Shown here: positions 24,984 through 36,026 of the stretch, one piece after another | How positions within the stretch are numbered: the stretch's first letter is position 1 | Layout of the letters: each line of letters starts with the position of its first letter | From: Cryptomeria japonica | Taxonomy: Eukaryota > Streptophyta > Pinopsida > Cupressales > Cupressaceae | Direction: 5' to 3' | Assembly (NCBI RefSeq): GCF_030272615.1 | Contig: NC_081410.1 | Location: forward strand, 503,428,942 to 503,492,941 | DNA: 64,000 nucleotides | Translations under genes and position numbers: made by a program | Notes under the pieces: model-generated | What the model was told of the DNA's origin: nothing | What the model saw: the letters and a program-made list of their open reading frames with translations, nothing else | Databases searched by the model: none

Positions 24984-25063
<80 letters not shown>
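24280..25063. repeat. Pyrimidine-rich (CT)n tract with embedded minisatellite
   Basis: Nearly all C and T on the plus strand for about 780 bases. Pure CT runs occupy 24422-24466 (45 nt) and 24986-25062 (77 nt). Between them the phrase tctagatccctttcccctt or a variant recurs near 24596, 24728 and 24862, with gatacttccatctc also recurring, so an imperfect unit of roughly 130-150 bp is repeated. The open frame on the minus strand here is only Arg/Glu repeat and not a gene. Such homopurine-homopyrimidine mirror tracts can form triplex DNA. Confidence 0.85.
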
Positions 25064-25065
<2 letters not shown>

Positions 25066-25447
25066 AACAAGGTATCGATTATCAAATTTGTCTAATATAT
25101 GATACCTCTGAGGAAATTGTTGGTGCCCTTATGAAGAGATATTGGATATCGAATAATATTTGATATTCGATATGATGGTATCAGATATTATCTGATATTT
25201 GATATCTGGGCCACATAAAAGAGGACAGTGGACCGTTTTGATAATTCCAATGATCCCTACATTCTTTTTGCAAGCAAAAAATATGGTTTTTCAGATAGTA
25301 ACAGACAAAATTCTACTTTTTTGAGAATCTTTGACACAAATTTGTCATTAGTAATCATTTTTTAGCATCTTTGTGGAGGTATAATGGGGAGTAGAAGTTG
25401 TTGAAATAAAAAATGTAAAAGAAATTTTTTAAAAGACCAAATTTAAT
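25064..25447. other. Spacer rich in short palindromes
   Basis: Contains overlapping palindromic ATATCGAAT / ATTCGATAT and gatatc elements at 25135-25210. Similar words (atattcgatatt, ggatatc) lie on the other side of the simple repeats at 23915-23970. No gene seen. Confidence 0.45.
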
Positions 25448-28162
25448 CTAGTCAATTAAGGCCTCATCGTTTTGGGATGTGTCAAGTTGCAGAAGCTCTT
25501 GTTCGTCCCAATCAACTTGTGGGTGAATGAGGGGAAGGTCATTAGCGTGTTCCAAGTTGGCAGGTGTGAGAGTAAAGACACAAGAGTCTTTGAGTATTTC
25601 AATGCAATAATTAGGGTCATCACTAGTACTCTCCTCATTAGTCTCAATAGTAAACAAATCTAAATCGATGTCACTAGAAGGATGCTAAGCAATGAGAGTT
25701 CTCACTTTTCACAGTTTTGACATAGAGATTTGAGATGTAGAGGCTTCGAGATCCCAAAATATTTTTATCCATGGTTCTCCACTATCTTTCTTTTCTTGAT
25801 ATGTAGAACTAGATGATGTTGCTTGACCAAATCTAAATATCTTTTTAAATTTCTCTTCTTCAATGGGTTCACCTGGTTCTCTAAAAGTTTATGTAAGCTC
25901 ATAATCACCGAATGACTTGTCTGAACCCCATTCCCATTCATTTGAGTAATGTGGAATATCATTTTTCTTGTTGTTGGTAATTAGTGGAGGCGAGATGATG
26001 ATTTGCAATTTTTCTTGGGAATCAAGACCACCTAATCTCAATGGTGTGAAACCATGTCTTTTTGTGCACTACTTCTTCAATGGTACTAATTCTAGTTGCA
26101 ACGGTTCAACAATGCCTTTCTTTTCTAATCCAAGAGGGCCTTTTCCATCATATCTCATCTTTTGTAAGAACTTAAAGCCTTTACCATAGTTATCACATGG
26201 TATTGTGACATGGTCTTAATTATATTCTTGTTTAGGTTCCTTACAAATCATTTTGTAAATGTCCTCTTCTTCCATCTCACCCCATTTCTTAAAGGTGGCG
26301 GGATCCCATTTTATGATAAATTGTGGATACTTGCTTTGAAGGATGTGGTTTTCCATAATTCTTAGGATAATCCATTTGTTGTCTTAGATACATGGTTTGA
26401 TTCAAGCTATATTCTCCCATGCCTTTGTCCTTGAACTTTCCTTTAATCTCTTCCTACTTTGATGTGGAAGCTTTTAATGATTCTGGATCAACATATGTTG
26501 AGGAGGGAGTGGCCTCTCTATTGATTGGGACTATTGTTTTTGGTCTTGGTCACAAGTTATTGCAATATATGAATGGTTTTAGATCACCTTTGACTATCAC
26601 TTCAGCTCCATTATGTGGGAACTTAATATATTGGTGATATATTGATGGTATTGCTCTCATTTCATGTATCCATAGAAGTCCCAAAAGTATGTTGTATGTG
26701 AGATCAATATCAAGGGCTTGGGAAACCACATCCTTTGTGAAGGGCCCAACGCTAAAAGGTAGGGTTACTGTTCCTTTAGATGAGTGTTGTTAATCATCAT
26801 ATACCTTTATGGCGATCTTATTTCTTGAATCCACAACTTGTTCAGAGTATCCCAATGTAAGATAGTTTTCAATGTAGAGATGTTGAGATCTGCTCCACCT
26901 ATCAAGACTCATTTTTTTCTATTTTTATGGAGGAAAGATTTGATATGAAGTGGTGCATTATGTTTTTGATGTGGAGATGCATCATTGGCTTCTATGAACA
27001 TAATGCAATACGAAGTGGAAAGGTATCCCACCATGGCTTGAAATTGGTCCATATTCAGATCAGTAATAATGGATGTCTCTCTTAATATTTTGTCTAGAAT
27101 GGCTTTATGTGAAGGTGAAATGCGCGGAGATAAAGGTGAGTGTCTTCCATAACTATTCTACAAATTCATACTCATTCTTGGTAGATGACAAATTGGTTGT
27201 CTTGGATGAAACACCTTGCAAGGGAACTTTACCCCTTTGATTTGTGACATTACAATCATGGGTTTTGTCATTGGATAATGGTCTGAAGCCTTGCAAAATA
27301 ACCTTATCCTTCAAGTAGTACCTTTGGGGGTTTTGTCCTTGATAATTATAGTAGACACATGATTTTCCGTTTCTAAAATATGGTTGATGATATAATAATA
27401 GGACGTGGTAGTATAATTGGCATTGTTATCTATCTTAGGGGATTTTCCCTTAAATCATAATTTGGGAATGGTTCCTTAAACATCGCATGTTCCTCATTGG
27501 AGGTGTGACCATTAACTTCTATTGCAACATTGTCAATGAGATCTTGGATACAATTTTTTAATCTATGACAATTGCTTGTCTTATGCCCCTTGCTCTTGTG
27601 ATAGTCACAAAACTCATCATCATTCCACCAAGTAGGATTTACCTTAGGTTCAAATGGTTGATTATATAGAAATGTAATAAGCTTGTTTGCAACCAATTTC
27701 TTCAATGCAACTTCAATTAGTTCTCCTAATGGAGTGAATTTCCTTTGAGGTCTTGATGGCCTTTGAGCATTTACTTGATTATTGGAATTAAATGAGCTTG
27801 CATCAGGGAAATTTAACTTTAGTTTTACCATATTTCCATCCACTACCCATCATTAATAGTATTCTTGTTTTTGTTCCAAAAGCGGGGTTCATCTTTCCCA
27901 TTAGGATCATATTTATTGTCCTTAAACAGTTTGATGGTACCTCGCTCAACGAGGACTTTCTCAACTACTAGGCTTTTCTCTATAAGATCCGTGAAAGTGG
28001 ATATACTAGCTTTTCTAATTTTATATCCAATGTCCTTATTCACATTTTGAGTGAGCATTTCATCCTTTTTTTTTGTGGAATATCACAAGAGAAACGACTA
28101 GCTAAACTTCTCCATCACTGTAAGAATCATGCAAAGGAATCTCCATTTTTTTTGTTTGGTAT
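25448..28162 (-). pseudogene. Tat-2: Tat/Ogre-like gag-protease, decayed
   Basis: The minus strand enters Gag at its cut edge (28162). It continues through VNKDIGYKIRKASISTFTDL (about 28040) and FTPLGELIEVALKKLVANKL (about 27710), and has a Cys/His knuckle of CHHC form, CDYHKSKGHKTSNC (about 27590), followed by IQDLIDN. The protease lies at about 26860-26640, with LTYNILLGLLWIHEMR near 26690. The last piece, 25657-25448, is an acidic linker. Several stops and frameshifts separate these blocks. Gag is cut at 28162 by a plus-strand LTR. The rest of pol, expected left of 25448, is absent. The order and wording match Tat-type Gag and protease, which differ from chromovirus versions. Confidence 0.75.
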
Positions 28163-29264
28163 TGTAGCATCATGAAATTGAAACCCCCATAATTTCAACC
28201 ACATTTTAGGTCCTCACCTAGGTGACAACATCTCCACTCTTAGTCGAGACCACTCTCTGCACCTTCACCCTGAGTTTCTCCTGTTTTATCCCTGAGACTG
28301 CCTCGGGACCCTGTCTAGGCCCCAAGATATGGCAAGACAGGGGCATGGTGCCCCTATCCCCCTAAGACAGGGTTGTGGCACCCATATCCCCCCCCACTCT
28401 TAGGGTGGCCCCAAGATAGGTCCCTCCGGCCATATCTGAATTTTGGGATTTCAAACCTCCCTGATGTCAGCCCTTGGTGAGGTGAATTAATTCTCTAAGG
28501 CATGTGTAAAAGGGAGTTAGTCTTCTCATTTGCAAAGAGGTGCATTACACAATGTACATGAATATAAAAAATACATGATAGGGGAAATTCAAGCATCCAC
28601 CAAGATCTCTTCTTCATTCATCCTTTGGAGCAACATTACAATATTAATTTGCAAGGATGTGTGTGTGTTAGGGTTTTGTCATGTTGCATTCCATTGCATA
28701 CAACATTTTTTATTACATTCAAGAAGCAAAGCAATCATCATCAATCAATTGCAGATCTACAAGGTATACATTTCTATCATTTACATTTAAGCATTTGCAA
28801 TTACTTTCTTTCAAGGTTGATTCCTCAACCATGGTTTTATTGAGATAAACCCCTATCCATAACCCTTATTCCCTTCTTTTCTATGTGTAGGTTGCAGTTG
28901 CACAGCTATAATTGTAGGTTTGGACTCCATTTACAGAGACGGAAAAACCCTTTTCGGTGCATGGATTTTTTGGAGGACCGTGTGAACTTTCGACACGGTC
29001 TCAATGAATTATCTCCAAATTTGCAGGGAAAATCCGTATCAGTTTGAATATCTCAGATCCAAAATTACAATGCGATCCTAAACTGGTAGCTCCTCATTTC
29101 AACCATTTTATCTCTCTTTTTTGCATAGTCAACAAATCAACATATCTATTTGCAAAAGAGAGAAAACCACATTCCAATTCCTACAATCCACTTGGAATTC
29201 ATATCCTTGGTCCCCTTGGATTTGGATCTAGTGGATTCAAGCCCCTCTTTTGAATGTAAAGTTT
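28163..29264 (+). repeat. Tat-type LTR fragment inserted in Tat-2
   Basis: Starts TGTAGCATCATGAAATTG at 28163. It shares several blocks with the Tat-5 LTR (61159-62338): ttctatgtgtaggttgca, ggaggaccgtgtg and cctcttttgaatgtaaag. By that alignment about 100 bases of its 3' end are missing, because chromovirus 2 is inserted at 29264/29265. A perfect hairpin gaccgtgt / acacggtc (9-nt loop) sits at 28976-29000. Orientation is opposite to Tat-2, so this is a separate insertion into it. Confidence 0.7.
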
Positions 29265-30829
29265 TGGTGCAGGAGCACTCTTCTAAGGTCTTCCTCCTTT
29301 TGGTTTTTGTTGGTGTTTTGCTTCTTTAAGAAGCCATTGTAAATGTAATAAGAGCCATGAGCTCATTGGTCTTATTTAGGTCCTAGTTTAGGTCCTAGGT
29401 TCTCAAGTCTTGGTTGAGGTTTCTTGTGGAGGAGAGGGTATGTGTGACATTGATGAGTTTGGGGTCCTTTTAGCATGGTGGTGTCCATAGGATAGCCCAA
29501 TGTAGGCCTAGGAGTCAAGAAAAGCAACATTGCAAAAGTTGCTCAAAAGTTGCAAAAAGTTGCATGACAACTTTTCCACCTAATAGGTCAAAAACCTTAT
29601 TTTAGCATGGAGAACCCTAATTTTGGAACATAGACCAAGGAAAGGATGATATATATTGTTGCAAACCCTAAAATGATGGGTTGGATGTTAGTTTTTGTAC
29701 AGCCCAAGAAAAGAGACCTTGACTGTGACTGTAATTTTGTTGCCAATCGGCACAAATGGAGCATCAGAGAGTGATAATGGATTGTTTTGCAGACTAAAAT
29801 ATGTTGAGAGCTTTGTGTTGTGTTTACTCTTCCATTTTGAGAAATTATTTTTAGTGTGCTGTGCAGGTTTTGAGTCCTTTGTAAATATTTTGTAAAACAC
29901 TCTTTCATTGTCCAGTTTTGGACTATTTTGTGTCAATGGGTTGACAACTCCTATCCCCATTGTGGAGTCACCATGAAACCATGGGGAATAGGAGTGCAGA
30001 CCCTGTACATTACCTTAGAGAAAGAAGGGCCCTTGAAGATGCAGGGAAGCCATCCAAAGACCCACTCCTAGGCGAGACTGGACAATGCCCGGCTAGGAAG
30101 GGTTAAGGTTGCAGAGGTCCGTGAGAGCAAGGAAGGTCAGAGGAGGATGCACCCTTTGGAGGAGTTGTAGAGGGGTTTGGGGAGAACCATTGGTGAGAAG
30201 GAAGAGCTTCCACCAATCTAGAAAAGGTGGTAAAAACACCAGACCATCACTGTGACCCTGGCAGGCCTAAAAACCCTTAAAAACCACAAAATTCACCTAG
30301 GGCAGTGTACGGGCACTTGGAGGCCCAAAACCTAGAAAATATTTGAGCTTTTGCCAATTGAAGAACAATCCTTTTGGGGAGTTTCACAAGTTGGGTCAAC
30401 ATTTGAAAGAGAGAGCCCTAAAAGTCCGGAATGGATGCCTAATTGGGCTCGTTCCTTGTAGCCCTATTTTGTAGGAAAGAAGCAAAATAGTGAGATCGGT
30501 AACAAATAGGAAGGTCTAAACCTCTTGGGGGCACATGAATGGATGGAAAACCATGTCTAAGACCTATCCTATCCTTGCTAGGACCTAAGAAGGTGTAGGA
30601 CAAGCCAAACCCTTATTAGCCTAAGTAAGGGTTCTTTTGAATCTCATGAGTAGGTGAGACCTTAGGAGAAGTATTACAAGTTGTTGGTGGGTGGATTGGG
30701 CAAGGTCAGGGGATTCCACAAGCAAGGGAACTCCTAGAGACTCTAGGGTATGGTTAGAACACCTAGTGATCCAAGGAAAGGATCAAAGAGCATAGACTAG
30801 GCTAGTCTATCCCATACCCATTCCCATCA
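29265..30829 (+). repeat. 5' LTR of chromovirus 2
   Basis: Starts TGGTGCAGGAGCAC, the same start as chromovirus 1, and ends CCCATCA three bases before a primer site. About 1,565 bp. It shares phrases such as gttgctcaaaagttgca with other chromovirus LTRs, but its body differs from chromovirus 1, so it is a related family rather than the same one. Confidence 0.75.
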
Positions 30830-30832
30830 GAT

Positions 30833-30844
30833 TGGTATCAGAGC
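30833..30844 (+). other. Primer-binding site, chromovirus 2
   Basis: tggtatcagagc, an exact initiator-Met tRNA site, just downstream of the LTR. Confidence 0.92.
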
Positions 30845-30905
30845 AAGTTAAAGATTTGGTGGACCGTGCATGTCTCTATATTCTGGTGAATCAGTAGGGG
30901 AGAAC

Positions 30906-33900
30906 ATGTTGGTCACTAATGTAGAGCTAGATAGGGAGGTAGAAGAGCAAAAGGAGAAAAATATACTCCTTGAAGATGCTATGAGTGAGATAGGAACAAG
31001 CTACAAGAAGTGGTTGATCAGAGGGCACATGGACTCTGGGGTTCAGACACCAATGACAAAGGCAAGAAAGCTATTGATCTTGATGATATCATACCTGAAC
31101 CAGACCCCTTAATCAATGAAGAACCTTTTGTATAGGCCATAAAGGCTTTGAATCCAAAATCTTTTGAAGGATTGCCACTATTTAGCGGAAGGATGGATAT
31201 TGACACCGTCATGGAATGGATTGAGGGTATGGAGAACCATTTTGAGTGTGAGGGTGTGACAGAAGCCCAAAAGGTTAAGGTTGCCAAATCTAGACTAATG
31301 GGAGTAGCCTTGACATGGTGGAAATACTTACAAGAGGAGAGGATTAGCATGGGGAAGCTACCTATTGCAAATTGGAAGGCCATGGTGAGTAAGATCAAAG
31401 AGAACCACTTGCCAGAGGACTATGAAGTCCAACTTCATAAGAAGAGATAGGGATTAAAGTAGAAGGATCTTGATGTGGCCTCCTACACAGAAGAGTTTCA
31501 AAAGCTTTGTCTTAGATCCAAAGTCCAAGAAGAAGAATCCATCAAGGTGGCTAGGTATCTAAGTGGTCTAAAGTGGAACATCCAAGAGGAGATAAGCCTA
31601 TGGACTCCTACCACTATCCAAAAGTGTCATCAGCTTGCTGCTAAGGTAGAAGAGAGGAACATAAGTAAGCGAGACTCCAACAATAGGGGTAGAGGCAGAG
31701 GTAGAGATCAAATGAATCACCGAGGTGGTTACCAAAGCAAGACAAGTGAACAAAGGAATCAAGGAGAGTCCAAGTTGATTGAGTATAATAGTGAGGCCAC
31801 TCTTAGGGGAGGTCATTCTCAAGGTAGAGGTGCACAAGGGGGCTGAAATAGGGGCAGAGGTACTGGCAAGAGCAGTTCCTACTTTGCAACCATGAAATGC
31901 TACAATTGTGGTCAATTGGGACACCCAGCCTATAGATGCCTTGACAAGCCTACATCATCAAACAGTGAAAAAAGGGTTGCTTATGCCCATGAAGACACAT
32001 CAAGAAAAAAGATACCTGAGGTGGACCATATTGAATTAGAGATTGGAGAAAATTTGATGTTCAATAGAGTCTTGATAAGACAGCTGGTTAAGGATGAACC
32101 TAAGCATAGGAGAGCATTGTTTAGGGTCAGATGCAAGATCCTTGGTAAAGTTTGCAAGGTGATAGTTGATTCAGGGTCAACTGATAACATCATATCAGAT
32201 GAGGCATCCAAGAAGTTGAAACTCACAAGGATACCCCACACTATCCCTTACAAGGTGACATGTTTGAATCAAGAGCAGAGTGTGCTTGTCAATGAACAGA
32301 CTTGGGTAGAGTTCTCTATTGGAGGATACAAGGATAAGATCCTTTGTGATGTGTTACACATGGATGCTTGTCATCTACTGCTAGGTAGACCTTGGCAATT
32401 TGATAGGAAGGTGATCTATGATGGAGAGGAGAACTTCATTTCCTTCAAGAAGGACAATAGAACCTTTAAGATTCAGTCTCTGACAGAGAATGATGAGGGA
32501 ACCTCAAGAACACCTAGTGTCTTACTGAATACTGGTAAAGAGTTCTTACACTTGCTACATGAGGAGGAGACAGTGAGGTGTGCCATCTTTGTGAAGCCAA
32601 AGGAGGAGGAAGACAAGTTGCAAACATAGGCACCCAAGGAGGTGAAGAAAATGTTGCAAGAGTATAAGGACATAGTGAGTGATGGAGCACCTACAACACT
32701 TCCACCAAAAAGGTCTATAAGCCATCAAATAGACTTTGTTCCTAGTGCATCCCTACCCAATAAAGCTGCATATAAGCTCACACCTGATCAAAACAAGAAG
32801 GAGGCAAGGCAAGTGCAGGAGTTGTTGGATCAAGGATTGATTAAGAAAAGCATCAGCCCATGTGCAGTCTCGGTAGTGCTAGCATCAAAGAAGGGAGGCA
32901 AGTGGAGACTTTGCACTAATTCAAGGGCAATCAATAGGATCACCATAAGGTACAAATTTCCTATTCCTAGAATAGAGGATCTGATGGACTATTTAGGTGG
33001 TGCCATGTATTTTACTAAGTTGGACCTTAAAAGTGGTTATCATTAGATTAGGATCAAGGAGGGTGATGAGTGGGAGGCAACTTTTAAGACCACAGAAGGG
33101 CTATATGAATGGCTTGTGATGCCATTTGGACTCACCAATGCCCCAAGAACCTTCATGAGGTTGATGAATGAGGTTTTAAAGGACTTCACAGGTAGGTTTG
33201 TGGTGGTGTACTTAGATGACATACTCATCTATAGCAGAACCAAAGAGGAGCACCTAGAACATCTGAGGTTAGTCCTAGAGAGGTTGCATGAAGAAAAGTT
33301 GGCAATCAACTTAGAGAAGTGTGACTTTTTGAAGCAAGAGTTGGTCTACTTGGGATTTGTGGTGTCTAAGGGAACCTTGAAGATGGATCCAAGCAAAGTG
33401 GAGGCAATCTTGAATTGTCTTGCCCCTAAAACAGGGAGTGAAGTTAGGAGTTTCCATGGTTTAGCCCAATTCTATAGAAAGTTTGTGAGGAACTTCAGTG
33501 GCATATGTGCACTAGTACTTGACACCATAAAAGGAGGCCTAAAAACCAAATTCTAGTGGACTGAATAGGCTGATAAAGCATTCCAATTATTGAAGCAAGA
33601 AGTAGCCACAAAACCCATCCTCTCTTACCTACTTTTGACAAGCTATTTACATTGGAATGTGATGCAAGTGGCATTGTAGTAGGGGGTGTACTGAGTCAAG
33701 AGGGAAGGCCTGTGGCATTTTTCAGTGAGAAGCTTAATGAAGCAAAGAAGAAGTACTCAGCCTATGACCTAGAGTTGTATGCACTAGTTCAGTCTCTCAA
33801 AAAGTGGAGGCATTACCTACTCCCAAAGGAATTTATGGTGTTCATAGATAACCAGGCTTTGAGTTACATTAACACTCAAGAGAAGCTTAGCAATAGACAT

Positions 33901-35082
33901 TTGAAATGGATGGAATACCTCCAATCCTTTACCTTTACCATCAAGCATAAAAAGGGGCAACTCAACAAGGTGGCAGATGCTTTAAGCAAGAAGTTGTTGA
34001 CTATCCAAGAGTTACAATTGCAGAGCATAGGACTAGAAGGTTTCAAGGACCTCTATGACATAGATGAAGACTTCTCATCAGCCTACAAGGTCTGCAAGGA
34101 GTTTGAGAATCATTTTCATGGTGAGTATGCAGAATACACTCTTCAAAGTGGTCTCTTGTTCAAAGGTAATCAGTTATGTGTGCCTAGAGGATCCATGAGA
34201 GAAAATCTCATACAAGAGAAACACAATGGTAGTCTAAGTGGACACTTTGGGATCAATAAAACCTTGGATCTAGTACAGAGGTACTACTATTGGCCTAGGT
34301 TGCCAAGGGATGTGAGAAGGTATGTGGATTAGTGTGGTGTGTGTCAAAGAGCCAAAGGAGGGTCAAGTAATGTTGGCCTCTATCAGCCATTACCGGTCCC
34401 AAATAGGCCTTGGGAGTGTGTGAGCATGGACTTTGTGGTAGGACTCCCTAAGACAAAGACAGGTATGGATAGCATCTATGTGGTAGTAGATAAGTTTTCT
34501 AAGATGAGTTATTTCATTCCATGTAAAACTACTCATGATTCTAGCTATGTTGCACGTCTCTTCTTTAAGGAGATTGTAAGGATTCATGGACTCCCACTAA
34601 GTATTGTTTCAGATAGGGACAACAAGTTCATGGGCCATTTTTGGCAAACCTTATGGAAAAGACTAGGGACCAATTTATCATTTAGCTCAACTTACCATCC
34701 ACAAACTGATGGTTAAACTAAAGTCATTAATAGGGTGTTAGGCAACTTGTTGAGGTGTCTAACCAAGGAGTATGGGCAGACAAGGGATCTAGTCATTCCA
34801 CAAGTGAAGTATGCCTACAATGACAATATAAATAGGACCATTGGAAGGAGTCCTTTTGAGGTTGTCTATGGCAGACATCCAAGGTGGGTGTGTGAACTAA
34901 GAGAACTTGGTTCCATGGAGATGAAGAGTTGGCAAGAAGAGGAATTCACTCAAACCATCAAGGAGGTCCAAGAACGGGTCAAGAGAGCCATCCTAGAGTC
35001 TACTCAAAAACTGAAAGCTAAAGTGGATGAGAAAAGGAGAGAGGTTCAATTCAAAGTGGGTGACTATGTGATGGTCCATCTG
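30906..35082 (+). pseudogene. Chromovirus 2 gag-pol polyprotein, decayed and 3'-truncated
   Basis: Gag starts at ATG 30906 (MLVTNVELDREVEEQKEKN) and continues after frameshifts at 31100-31850 with LTWWKYLQEER and an RG-rich stretch. Zinc knuckle CYNCGQLGHPAYRC at 31901. Protease with an intact DSG (VIVDSGSTDNIIS, about 32165) and LLGRPWQFD. Reverse transcriptase from about 32750 with YLDD at about 33211. RNase H with ECDAS at 33652. Integrase from about 34215 with its HHCC finger, MDFVVG, SDRDNKF and SPFEV. Similarity to chromovirus 1 stops abruptly after DYVMVHL at 35082, so the chromodomain and 3' LTR are lost. Internal stops are mainly TAG at glutamine positions, for example at 33044 where SGYHQIRI is expected. 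Confidence 0.92.
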
Positions 35083-36026
35083 AGCTATTACCACATCATT
35101 TATTCCTCATGGAAAGAGTGGATCATCATTTCTTTTTTATGTTGGAGTCCTAGTTCATGCCATATTACCTTGGTTCAAGTCTTTAATGGATCCACAAATC
35201 CTTTTTCTAGTCATTGAAGTCAAGTTCAGACAATTGATTGAACTCCTTGAACACGTCAAACCATTCTGAACTGGGTTCAACAGGATCATTTAGGTTCAAT
35301 AGGTTCCAAGGTGTTCAAAAAAAGTTTTTTGTACTTAGATTTTCTCTAAGTGTTTTGCAGTGGCTCTTCCAAAAAAAATTTCCTGTTCGGTGATATAACA
35401 TCTGTGTTGAACTTATTGAACTGAGTTCAAAGGGTTCAAATATGTTCAACATGTTCGACACAACAAGTGGTCAATAGTTTGACATGGCATACATCTTGAA
35501 CTACTTGAACTCTCAAGAAGTAGGTTCAAGATGTTCATCTGGGTTCAATGTTGGTGGGTCCTGCAGTTTCTAATGTTTTGGGAAGTGCATTCATTGCTAA
35601 ATACGGAAAGGCAGAACCATATCTTAAAGTGATGTCATTCTTTGGCTTTTTCAAAGTAAGTGAACGTTTCAGAAACTGGTAGTTTCTTAAAGCATGCTGC
35701 CATGCATTCAATGCATGCGTGAGAAGGTCTAATCTATCAACTTGCCATGTCCAGACCGAAATTGTGAAATCATTGCATTTAATGTCTCTGTATCATTACC
35801 TTCCTCAATAAGGTATGAAAATCATTTGTGTTCTACATTTGTTACTTGCTGCTGGACTTTTGTTTATGTTATCCCTCGATAGGGAGTCTTTCTTGCTACT
35901 AGCCATCGTCCGATTATACAACTGTGAAGGTGAGTTTTTCCTTATTTTCTCCAGTGTTTTCCCTTGCATTTTCTCTCATACAAAAGGTTTCACTGCAATC
36001 AAATTTAGGTTTCTTGTTTTGAAGTT
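35083..36026 (+). other. Upstream region of the long ORF, GTTCAA-rich
   Basis: Starts at the chromovirus 2 breakpoint. Bases 35210-35560 are dense in gttcaa and its complement ttgaac. At about 35930 ctgtgaaggtgagt is a good splice donor, and at about 36009 aatcaaatttag is a possible acceptor, so a short leader intron just before ATG 36027 is plausible. A short upstream frame (35815) is hydrophobic and probably not a gene. Confidence 0.4.

Noticed and set aside
23915-25210. Inverted-repeat transposon (MITE) around the simple repeats
   Set aside because: The atattcgatatt / gatatc words on both sides are similar but give no clean terminal inverted repeat or target duplication.
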